A stretch of DNA of 64,000 nucleotides from Xanthomonas sp. F10. Its GTDB lineage: Bacteria > Pseudomonadota > Gammaproteobacteria > Xanthomonadales > Xanthomonadaceae. How positions within the stretch are numbered: position 1 is the stretch's first letter; each line of letters begins with the position of its first letter. The notes under the pieces were generated by a model that did not search any database, was not told the DNA's origin, and saw only the letters and a list, made by a program, of their open reading frames with translations. This document shows positions 48,338 to 55,984 of this stretch, piece after piece. Position numbers and translations under genes: made by a program. The stretch lies in assembly GCF_014206815.1 (NCBI RefSeq), contig NZ_JACHNP010000001.1, forward strand, positions 2,012,456 through 2,076,455, written 5' to 3'.

Positions 48338-49399
48338 TCAGACAACGAACCGGTCATGCATGCCCGGCAAGCACCATGTCCGCCACGCCTCATCGAGTGT
48401 TGCCTTCTCCTCCGGTCTCGCGCAGGCCGCACCCGCCATCGCGAACAGGCGGCCCAGGCGCTCCTCCTTCTCCTGCGACGTCACGGCGCCACGCACCACC
48501 ATGGGTCCCACCGCCATGACGATGCGGTGGCAGATCTCCGCGTCGAGCCCATTGCCGTCCACGCCGAAGCCCATCGCTCGATTGGGCGTCAGCACCGGAG
48601 GCAGCGTGCGCAGGATGACCCGGTGCAAGGCCTTGTCTTCGGTGACGAGCGCGGGTGTTCCCACGAACTCGTATCCGGCCTGCCGCAGCATCGGGATGCT
48701 CAGCCATAGGTTGAGATCGCCGGCACGATTGCGGAGGTATGGCAGGGTGATGTGGTCCGTCTCGTCCTTCTTGCCAGGCTGAAAGCTCAGAAACGATTCG
48801 AGGTACGAGTACGCTGGTTTCGGGTCTCCGTCGAGCTTCAGGGACTGTCGGCCCTTGAGCAGAACGCAGAGCGCCAGCAGCATGGCCATGCCGGTAAAGC
48901 GTGGAACGTCGGCCTGCATCAGGGCGTCCAACTTCGCAAGCGCATCCTCCGCCGGCACCTTCTGCGACAGCAGCGATCGCATGAGCGCAACGTAGGGGAA
49001 GATCAGACTGAACTGGGTCCGCAGCGCTGGTTCGTTGTTTCGTAGCAGCGCGACCTGCTGCTGCGCGAACCCATCGCGGAACAGAAAGCCCCGCGACGCC
49101 AGCGCTGCCAACCTGTCGTTGATCCAGGCGGCAGGGTCGGTGCTCTCGCGGAGCTTCTGATTGGACATCCACTGCTCCATCAGCGCCGGCCACGGGTTGA
49201 GCGTGTAGCGCACGCGATCCGCGGCCGGGATCTGTTCTGCCCATTCCGTGCGCGCGAGCGCATTGGTGTCGAGGAACAGTTCGTACGGCCCGCCACCCTT
49301 CGCAACGTTGACGAACGGCCACACGAGGGCGGTGGTGCCGGATGGCGGAAGCCGCTCGCATCGCGCAGCGTACGGAATGGGTTGGTTGCTGGACTCCAT
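48338..49399 (-). CDS. PIN-domain-like protein (putative RNase)
   Basis: A 353-residue protein with a PIN-like acidic pattern. Strand 1 is YELFLDTNALA with D44. A possible second acid is E75 in PALMEQW, and D228 lies in NRAGDLNLWL. The strand GTPALVTEDKALHRV carries T253-E254-D255, as in the typical PIN 'hhT.D..h' motif. PIN proteins cleave RNA using a divalent metal held by these acids. It is longer than toxin PIN proteins (about 130 residues) and has a 150-residue helical insertion. ATG at 49399 follows AGGGAGA. It is the first gene of a two-gene unit with a membrane protein. The call rests on motif spacing only. Confidence 0.6.
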   Translation of the reverse strand: MESSNQPIPYAARCERLPPSGTTALVWPFVNVAKGGGPYELFLDTNALARTEWAEQIPAADRVRYTLNPWPALMEQWMSNQKLRESTDPAAWINDRLAALASRGFLFRDGFAQQQVALLRNNEPALRTQFSLIFPYVALMRSLLSQKVPAEDALAKLDALMQADVPRFTGMAMLLALCVLLKGRQSLKLDGDPKPAYSYLESFLSFQPGKKDETDHITLPYLRNRAGDLNLWLSIPMLRQAGYEFVGTPALVTEDKALHRVILRTLPPVLTPNRAMGFGVDGNGLDAEICHRIVMAVGPMVVRGAVTSQEKEERLGRLFAMAGAACARPEEKATLDEAWRTWCLPGMHDRFVV

Positions 49400-49546
49400 G
49401 CTCAGTTTCTCCCTGCATTTCGTTTTGTTATCGGCGTGAACGCCGGCGACCCGGCAAAGCGCCGCGCCGCGATCCCGATTGTTGCCTGACTCAACGGCTC
49501 GCGATCGCGCATCGTCTCGACCACCCAAGTTACCGGGACGACCCGC

Positions 49547-50134
49547 ATGCAGCCACACCCCTCGCCCGATCCACGCCGCTGGGGCTTCGCCCCGGTGGCC
49601 GCCGTGGTCGCATCGGCCCTGCTGGGCGGATGTGCCAGCGCTCCACCGACCGCCGACGCCGCCGATCCCAGCCCGCCGCCCTCGGTAGTTTCGCCCGCCA
49701 GGGCCGCCGCGGAACGGCCCTCGCCCGTGCCGGTCACGCGCCAGGGGCGCTACACCTTTGTGGAGATCGGCGCCGAGGATGGGCAGCGCGATCTGTTGAT
49801 GCAGGTCATGGACGTCACGCTGCCATCGCCGGATGGGGCAACGGTGCTGGACGGCCTGCAGTACCTGCTGCGGCAGTCGGGCTACCGGCTGTGCCCACCC
49901 GATGCGGACAGCGCCACCCTCTACGCCCTGCCGCTGCCGGCGGCACATGTGCGTCTCGGTCCGATCACTCTGCGCGACGCGCTCCAGACCATGGCGGGCA
50001 GCACCTGGGCGCTCTCGGTGGACGAGACGACGCGCGTGGTCTGCTTTCACCGAACTGCCGCCGGCGCCGCCGACGCGGCCAGCGCCGCGGCGAATGACGC
50101 GGTCCTGCCTCCGAAGGAGAAACAGCCATGGTGA
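49547..50134 (+). CDS. pilL: PilL-type ICE lipoprotein (TIGR03748)
   Basis: A 195-residue lipoprotein with a lipobox in SALLGGCAS (cysteine near 29). The conserved domain has RYTFVEIGAEDGQRDLLMQV, GLQYLLRQSGYRLCP and LPLPAAHVRLGPITLRDALQ. It matches the PilL proteins that begin the conjugation module in PFGI-1/ICEclc elements. It is predicted to sit in the outer-membrane side of the mating apparatus. Overlaps the next gene by 7 nt. Confidence 0.88.
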   Translation: MQPHPSPDPRRWGFAPVAAVVASALLGGCASAPPTADAADPSPPPSVVSPARAAAERPSPVPVTRQGRYTFVEIGAEDGQRDLLMQVMDVTLPSPDGATVLDGLQYLLRQSGYRLCPPDADSATLYALPLPAAHVRLGPITLRDALQTMAGSTWALSVDETTRVVCFHRTAAGAADAASAAANDAVLPPKEKQPW

Positions 50135-50787
50135 TCTCCCATCCGCCCGCCGGGCGCCCCCGCGTTCGCTGGCCCTTGTGGGCCTGCACCATCGCCTTGA
50201 TGGTCCTGGGCGGTGTGACCGCATACAACACCGTCCAACTGTCGCGCATGGCGCAAGAAGCCAAGCAAGCGAACGTCGATGCGGAAATGCAGAGCCTGGC
50301 CAGCAGCGTGGCGCAATTGCGCGGCGCATTCGATGCCGCGCGCCGGCAACCGGCACCCGTCAGCGAAGCAACCTTCTCCTCGGCGCAGAAGGCCCTGGGC
50401 GACCGGCTTACGGCGCTCGAACAGGCACGGGACGGCACGGCCCGGACCGAGGACCTGGCAGCCCTGTCCTCGCGCTTCGACGCCCTACAGGCCCATGTCG
50501 CCGCCCACAAGGCGCCCGCAGCGCCACGCAAGGCGCGTCTATCGGAGGGTGCGGCGGCCCGCGAGGCCGCGCCCTCCCCTCCACCGTTCACGGTGCTCGG
50601 CACCGAGATGCGGGCCGGCGTGCCCTTCCTGGCGGTCGGTCCCTCCGGGCAGGCGTCGCCCGCGCAGGTTCGGCTTCTGCGCGAGGGCGAACAGGAGAGC
50701 GGGTGGCGGCTGGAGGTGATCGAGCCGGAAACCGCGGTGTTCGCGGTCGGAGAGCAGATGCGCCGGCTTCCGCTGCGTGCACGCTGA
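50128..50787 (+). CDS. Membrane-anchored coiled-coil protein of the conjugation module
   Basis: A 219-residue protein with one N-terminal membrane anchor (WPLWACTIALMVLGGVTAY) followed by a long coiled-coil-like region (residues 38-120, rich in Q, E, A and L heptads). A C-terminal beta-rich domain follows (TVLGTEMRAGVPFLAVGPSG). In relatives an unnamed gene of this shape lies between pilL and TIGR03759. It probably spans the periplasm as part of the pilus or mating-pair apparatus. Confidence 0.75.
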   Translation: MVISHPPAGRPRVRWPLWACTIALMVLGGVTAYNTVQLSRMAQEAKQANVDAEMQSLASSVAQLRGAFDAARRQPAPVSEATFSSAQKALGDRLTALEQARDGTARTEDLAALSSRFDALQAHVAAHKAPAAPRKARLSEGAAAREAAPSPPPFTVLGTEMRAGVPFLAVGPSGQASPAQVRLLREGEQESGWRLEVIEPETAVFAVGEQMRRLPLRAR

Positions 50788-50797
50788 GGCGGCCGAC

Positions 50798-51556
50798 ATG
50801 CGAGCGCAGAGCCGTGCAGCCATCGCGATGCTCATCGCCGCCAGCCTGTGCGTCCTGGCCCTGGGGTTGCCCGACGTGGTGCGCGCCCAGACGCAGGCAG
50901 CGCGCATTGGTGATACCCGCGCCGTGGCGAGCGCCGCCCGGCCGTTGAGCGATGCGCGCGACGACGAGACCCGGGCCCGCGACTGGGGTCTTCGCGCGGA
51001 AGAATGGTCGCGCTACCAGACATTGATGCAGGGCCCGTTGGGCATCTATTCCCCCAACCTCGACCCGCTGACCGCCCTCGGGATCGAGGCGCGCAACGAA
51101 GACGAGCGGCGGCGGTATGCCGAGCTACAGATCCAGGCCGAAGCACGCCGAGTGCAAAAGACCCTGGACTACCAGCGCGCGTACGACGCGGCATGGCAGC
51201 GGCTGTACCCCAACCAGCAACGAGTGGTGCTGCAGGGCGGCCCCGCAACGGGCGGCAGCGGTACTGCGGAGCCTGGGCGTATCGCCCTGTTCGTGAAGGA
51301 GGACTGCGCGGCATGCGACCAGCGCGTGCAGCAACTTCAATCCGCGGGCACGCCGGTGGACGTGTACCTCATCGGGAGCCGCGGCGATGACGAGCGCATC
51401 CGCCGCTGGGCCCGTCGCGCGGGCATCGATCCCGCCAAGGTGCGGGCGCGGACGATCACGCTCAACCACGACGGCGGCCGCTGGCTGTCGCTCGGTGCCT
51501 CCGGTGACCTGCCGGCGGTCATGCGCGAGGTGGGTGGTCAATGGCAACGGCAGTAA
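50798..51556 (+). CDS. TIGR03759-family ICE protein (PFL_4693 type)
   Basis: A 252-residue exported protein with a signal peptide (residues 1-30). The family signature WGLRAEEWSRYQTLMQGPLG and NLDPLTALGIEARNEDERRR are clear. The C-terminal half carries a CxxC pair (EDCAACDQRVQQL) in a thioredoxin-like setting, so it may act in disulfide handling in the periplasm. The ATG at 50798 is preferred to a GTG at 50777. The stop overlaps the transglycosylase gene by 16 nt. Confidence 0.85.
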   Translation: MRAQSRAAIAMLIAASLCVLALGLPDVVRAQTQAARIGDTRAVASAARPLSDARDDETRARDWGLRAEEWSRYQTLMQGPLGIYSPNLDPLTALGIEARNEDERRRYAELQIQAEARRVQKTLDYQRAYDAAWQRLYPNQQRVVLQGGPATGGSGTAEPGRIALFVKEDCAACDQRVQQLQSAGTPVDVYLIGSRGDDERIRRWARRAGIDPAKVRARTITLNHDGGRWLSLGASGDLPAVMREVGGQWQRQ

Positions 51557-52149
51557 TCCCGCAGCGCTGCTGCAGGGCCCTGAGCCTGGGGATCGTGCTG
51601 GGCACTTTCGCGTGGAGCGCGGTGTCCGCCCTCGCCCAGGAGCTTCCCCCACCCGCCTACCAGATCGCCGCGGCGCAGTCCGGCGTGCCGTCGTCCGTGC
51701 TCTACGCGGTCGCGCTGCAGGAAAGTGGCACCCGGCTGCGCGGCCGGCTGCTTCCCTGGCCCTGGACGCTCAACGTCGCCGGCACGCCGCAGCGGCACGC
51801 CACGCGCGTTGATGCCTGCCTCGCGCTGCGCCGCGCACTGCGGGACACCCCCGCTGAACGCATCGACGTCGGCCTCGGCCAGGTCAATGCGGGGTACCAC
51901 GCGCACCGTGTGCAGCAACCCTGCGCATTGCTGAACCCATACCGCAACCTCGGCATCGCTGCGGAAATTCTGCATGAGCAGCACCGGCCCGGCGAAGACT
52001 GGCTGGCCGCGGTGGGCCGCTACCACCGTCCTGCAGGCGGCCCGCCCGCGGCGCGCTACCGCGGCGCCGTGCAACGCCACCTCGTACGCGTGCTGGGCAA
52101 CCCGCAGGCGGTGGCCTCATTGAAGCCGCTTCGAGAGAACAACCCATGA
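51541..52149 (+). CDS. Lytic transglycosylase of the conjugation module
   Basis: A 202-residue secreted muramidase. A signal peptide (residues 1-32) precedes an SLT domain: the catalytic glutamate is in VLYAVALQESGTRL, and RIDVGLGQVNAGYH and NPYRNLGIAAEIL follow in SLT order. It would open peptidoglycan for assembly of the secretion system. Overlaps its neighbours on both sides, indicating an operon. Confidence 0.88.
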   Translation: MATAVIPQRCCRALSLGIVLGTFAWSAVSALAQELPPPAYQIAAAQSGVPSSVLYAVALQESGTRLRGRLLPWPWTLNVAGTPQRHATRVDACLALRRALRDTPAERIDVGLGQVNAGYHAHRVQQPCALLNPYRNLGIAAEILHEQHRPGEDWLAAVGRYHRPAGGPPAARYRGAVQRHLVRVLGNPQAVASLKPLRENNP

Positions 52150-52739
52150 CGTTCCCTGCCTCGCGTTTCCGGCCATACGCGGCTCTGTGCCTGTCGCCAC
52201 TGCTATGCCTGCCGTCCTTCGGCCTGCGGGCGGAACCCGCGCCGGCTGCACCGCCGACCCGCCCCAGCCTGATCGTCGTCGAGGACCGGGGAGGCGCACC
52301 GACGCAGCCCTACTACGACGAACTCGGGCTTCCACCGTTGCGCGTGGCCAGCGCCCCTTCGGCCGCGGGAACAGCCAGAGCCCCGGCCCAGGCCCAGATA
52401 CAGGCACAGCTCGAGGCTGTGGGGCTGCCAGCGCGCTCCGTGCTACTGTCCCCGGGCGTGGTGGACGCTCGCCCGCTCCAGGCGCCGGGGCTCACCCCGT
52501 TCTTCCTGGTTGGTGACGACCCACGCTCCAGGGCATGGCTGCAGCAGCGCGCCGGCACGCTGCGCCAGATGCGCGCCGCCGGCCTCGTCGTGAATGTCGA
52601 GTCGTCGCGGGCACTGGAAGAGCTGCGCGCTCTGGCGCCGGGTCTTTCGCTTTCGCCGGCATCGGGGGACGACCTGGCCCGGCGCCTGGGCCTTCGCCAC
52701 TACCCCGCCCTGCTGACCGCCACAGGCATCGAGCAGTGA
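52146..52739 (+). CDS. TIGR03765-family ICE protein (PFL_4695 type)
   Basis: A 197-residue exported protein with a signal peptide. The features LIVVEDRGGAPTQPYYDELG, LTPFFLVGDDPRSRAWLQQR and LARRLGLRHYPALLTATGIE match the TIGR03765 family. It precedes traD in all relatives I know of. It may be an accessory periplasmic factor of the coupling complex; its function is unknown. Confidence 0.87.
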   Translation: MTFPASRFRPYAALCLSPLLCLPSFGLRAEPAPAAPPTRPSLIVVEDRGGAPTQPYYDELGLPPLRVASAPSAAGTARAPAQAQIQAQLEAVGLPARSVLLSPGVVDARPLQAPGLTPFFLVGDDPRSRAWLQQRAGTLRQMRAAGLVVNVESSRALEELRALAPGLSLSPASGDDLARRLGLRHYPALLTATGIEQ

Positions 52740-52740
52740 C

Positions 52741-54933
52741 ATGGCCCAGGCGCATGCAGTCGAGGTGCTGCTGCGCCCCGCGGTGGAGCTATACACCGTT
52801 GCGGTCTGTGCCGGCGCCGCGCTGGCGTGCGTGGTGGCACCGTGGTCGCTCGCGCTGAGCCCCACGCTGGGAGTTGCCAGCGCCCTCGCCTTCGCGGCCT
52901 TCGGCGGCATCCGCCTGCGCCAGGCCCACGCCATCCTGCGCTACCGGCGCAACATCCGCCGCCTGCCGCGCTACGTGATGACGAGTCGCGACGTTCCGGT
53001 CAGCCAGCAGCGCCTGTTCCTCGGCCGCGGTTTCCGCTGGGACCAGCGCCACACCCACCGCCTCATGCAGACCTACCGGCCCGAGTTCCGCCGCTACGTC
53101 GAGCCAACCGCGCTCTACCGGCTTGCGCGGCGTTGCGAGGAGCGCCTGGAGTTCACCCCACCGCCGTTCGCACGGCTCGCGCGCTGGACGGCCTGGGACC
53201 ATGCTCTGAACCCGGTGCGGCCGTTGCCGCCGGTCGGCGGACTACCGCGCCTGCATGGCATCGAGCCGCAGGAGGTGGATGTCACCCTGCCCCTGGGCGA
53301 GCGGGTCGGACACACCCTGGTGCTCGGCACGACGCGTGTCGGCAAAACGCGCCTGGCCGAACTGTTCATCACGCAGGACATCCGCCGCCGCGCGGCGGAC
53401 GGCGGGTACGAGGTGGTGATCGTCTTCGACCCCAAGGGCGACGCGGATCTGCTCAAGCGCATGTACGTGGAGGCCCGCCGCGCCGGGCGCGAAGGCGAGT
53501 TCTATGTGTTCCACCTGGGCTGGCCCGACCTGAGCGCGCGCTACAACGCCGTCGGGCGTTTCGGCCGCATTTCGGAAGTCGCCACGCGCATCGCGGGTCA
53601 GCTGTCCGGTGAAGGCAACAGCGCGGCGTTCCGCGAGTTCGCCTGGCGGTTCGTCAACATCATCGCGCGAGCCCTCGTGGAACTGGGGCAGCGTCCGGAC
53701 TACCTGCTGATACAGCGCCACGTCATCAACATCGATGCGCTGTTCATGGAGTACGCCGCGCACTTCTTCGCGCGCACCGAGCCGAAGGCCTGGGAAATCA
53801 TCGTCCAGCTCGAAGCACGCCTCAACGACAAGAACATCCCGCGCAACATGATCGGGCGCGAGAAGCGGGTGATCGCGATCGAGCAGTACCTGGCTCAGGT
53901 GCGTGTGTACGACCCCGTGCTCGACGGCCTGCGCAGCGCGGTGCGCTACGACCGCACCTACTTCGACAAGATCGTCGCGAGCCTCTTGCCACTGCTGGAA
54001 AAGCTCACCACCGGCAAGATCGCACAGTTGCTGGCGCCGAACTATTCGGACCTGGCCGACCCTCGGCCCATCTTCGACTGGATGCAGGTCATCCGCAAGC
54101 GCGCGATCGTGTATGTCGGGCTCGATGCCCTCTCCGACGCGGAGGTGGCGGCCGCCGTGGGCAACAGCATGTTCAGCGACCTCGTCTCGGTCGCCGGCCA
54201 CATCTACAAATTCGGCGTGGACGATGGCCTGCCCGGCGCCAACGCCAACAGCAAGGTGCCGATCAACGTCCACGCCGACGAGTTCAACGAGCTGATGGGC
54301 GACGAGTTCATCCCCATGGTCAACAAGGGAGGCGGCGCCGGCATCCAGGTCACGGCGTACACGCAGACCCTCTCCGACATCGAGGCGCGCATCGGCAACC
54401 GCGCCAAGGCCGGCCAGGTCGTGGGCAACTTCAACAACCTCGTCATGCTGCGCGTCAGGGAAACGGCCACGGCCGAACTGCTGACCCGCCAGTTGCCGAA
54501 GGTCGAGGTCTTCGCCACCTCCGTGACCAGCGGCGCCACCGACAGTTCCGATCCCACAGGCGCAACCGCATTCACATCGAACACCCAGGACCGCGTCGCC
54601 AGCACCAGCGTGCCGCTGATCGAGCCGGCGCACGTCGTCGCGCTGCCCAAGGGCCAGGCCTTCGCTCTGCTCGAAGGCGGCAACCTCTGGAAGGTGCGCA
54701 TGCCACTGCCCGCGCCCGATCCCGACGAGGACATGCCGCGCTACCTGCAGGAGCTGGCGGCCGGCATGCGGTTGCACTACGTGATAGACGCCGGGAGCTG
54801 GTGGGACGGCCAGGGCGCCGCGGGCCCACGGGATGTCGGGCTGCCGGACGACCTGCTGCGAGACACGATCGCCGCGCCCGATGCGCCAGATCCCGACGGT
54901 CCGCACGATGTCGCTGAGGCCGATGCGCCATGA
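52741..54933 (+). CDS. traD: TraD coupling protein (type IV coupling ATPase, TIGR03743 type)
   Basis: A 730-residue coupling protein. Two hydrophobic helices in the first 60 residues anchor it in the membrane. Walker A is LGTTRVGKTRLAELF near residue 198, and Walker B is EVVIVFDPKGDADLLKR near 225. The VLVLGTT/AAA-like region continues to QVTAYTQTLSDIEARIGN near 540, the Q-box-like motif. It links the relaxosome to the secretion channel. Overlaps the TIGR03747 gene by 4 nt. Confidence 0.93.
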   Translation: MAQAHAVEVLLRPAVELYTVAVCAGAALACVVAPWSLALSPTLGVASALAFAAFGGIRLRQAHAILRYRRNIRRLPRYVMTSRDVPVSQQRLFLGRGFRWDQRHTHRLMQTYRPEFRRYVEPTALYRLARRCEERLEFTPPPFARLARWTAWDHALNPVRPLPPVGGLPRLHGIEPQEVDVTLPLGERVGHTLVLGTTRVGKTRLAELFITQDIRRRAADGGYEVVIVFDPKGDADLLKRMYVEARRAGREGEFYVFHLGWPDLSARYNAVGRFGRISEVATRIAGQLSGEGNSAAFREFAWRFVNIIARALVELGQRPDYLLIQRHVINIDALFMEYAAHFFARTEPKAWEIIVQLEARLNDKNIPRNMIGREKRVIAIEQYLAQVRVYDPVLDGLRSAVRYDRTYFDKIVASLLPLLEKLTTGKIAQLLAPNYSDLADPRPIFDWMQVIRKRAIVYVGLDALSDAEVAAAVGNSMFSDLVSVAGHIYKFGVDDGLPGANANSKVPINVHADEFNELMGDEFIPMVNKGGGAGIQVTAYTQTLSDIEARIGNRAKAGQVVGNFNNLVMLRVRETATAELLTRQLPKVEVFATSVTSGATDSSDPTGATAFTSNTQDRVASTSVPLIEPAHVVALPKGQAFALLEGGNLWKVRMPLPAPDPDEDMPRYLQELAAGMRLHYVIDAGSWWDGQGAAGPRDVGLPDDLLRDTIAAPDAPDPDGPHDVAEADAP

Positions 54934-55679
54934 GCGACGTCGCCGCCACCGCGCAGCGCCAGCAGGTTCGCCAGCAGGGCTTCATCGTCGGCCTCATCAC
55001 GTTGCCGTTCCGCTGCTTCGGCGTGCTGTGCGGCTCGCTGCTGCTGTGCATCGTGGTGGAGTGCGTAGGCATGGCGCTGTTCTGGCCCGAACAGGGATGG
55101 CGGCACGCGCAGGCCATGTTGGGCCATGAGCTGGACCAGCTGTCCGACTACTTTGTGCGCAGCGCCCTCGTGCAGGAGCCGGGTCGCACCGCGCACCACT
55201 GGGTGCAGCAGGGCTACGAGTGGGTGTTCGTGCGCAGCGGCCTGCTGGAATGGATGCGGGACGCCTCGCGCCAGGCCCGCGCGAACGCGGGCGTCCAGGC
55301 GTGGAGCCTGCAGAAAGCCCTCGGCACCGTGGCCACGCACACGCAGGACTACCTGATCGCCGCGGGCTACACCGTGCTCGTGTTCATGGTGCGCCTGCTC
55401 GTACTGTGCCTGTCGCTGCCGCTCTTCATCCTGGCGGCCTTCGCAGGCTTCGTGGACGGGCTGGTGCGCCGGGACATCCGGCGGTTCGGCGCGGGGCGTG
55501 AATCGGGGTTTCTGTACCACCGCGCGCGCGCCAGCCTCGTGCCGCTGGCGGTGCTGCCCTGGGTGATCTACCTGGCCCTGCCGGTCAGCGTGCATCCGGT
55601 GGCGATCCTGCTGCCGGCGGCGGTGATGTTGGGGGTGGCGATGGATATCACGGCGGGGAGCTTCAAGAAGTATCTTTGA
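54930..55679 (+). CDS. TIGR03747/DUF4400 integral membrane ICE protein
   Basis: A 249-residue protein with four or five membrane segments (GFIVGLITLPFRCFGVLCGS near the start; VLVFMVRLLVLCLSLPLFIL in the middle; two near the C-terminus). RRDIRRFGAGRESGFLYHRA matches the DUF4400 hallmark. In relatives it follows traD and is followed by RAQPRD and other mating-pore genes. Here those genes are absent and a cargo block follows. Confidence 0.87.
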   Translation: MSDVAATAQRQQVRQQGFIVGLITLPFRCFGVLCGSLLLCIVVECVGMALFWPEQGWRHAQAMLGHELDQLSDYFVRSALVQEPGRTAHHWVQQGYEWVFVRSGLLEWMRDASRQARANAGVQAWSLQKALGTVATHTQDYLIAAGYTVLVFMVRLLVLCLSLPLFILAAFAGFVDGLVRRDIRRFGAGRESGFLYHRARASLVPLAVLPWVIYLALPVSVHPVAILLPAAVMLGVAMDITAGSFKKYL

Positions 55680-55984
55680 TTCGACCATAACGATGCTTGA
55701 TAGACGGGCGCAGCTAGGCTAAGCGCACCGACCTTTCGCTTTCAGCCGCTTCGTCGCGCTCAAGGGAAGTTACCGTTAGCCGTCATCAGACACCCCAGCA
55801 GCAGTCCCGGACGACTCGACACGACATGCGGCCCGGAACCGAACGCAGGATCCCAATGGGCTACTGACGGAACCGCCGTACCCCTAAGCCACCACTTTTC
55901 TAATGACCGTCACAATCGCCAGCCCCTGGGACGTAGCGGCAGTCCCCGTCGCTTACCATCCTCCCCGAGAAGTGGGAGGTTTCG
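55680..55984. other. 305-nt gap after the conjugation genes, ending in a hairpin that covers the helicase ribosome-binding site
   Basis: No gene seen. At 55960-55965 CCTCCC can pair with GGGAGG at 55974-55979, which is the ribosome-binding site of the downstream GTG start at 55985. Base composition falls here, so it probably marks the left edge of inserted cargo. Confidence 0.5.

Noticed and set aside
52827-53612. Second frame inside traD
   Set aside because: Arg/Ala/Pro-rich shadow of the TraD reading frame.
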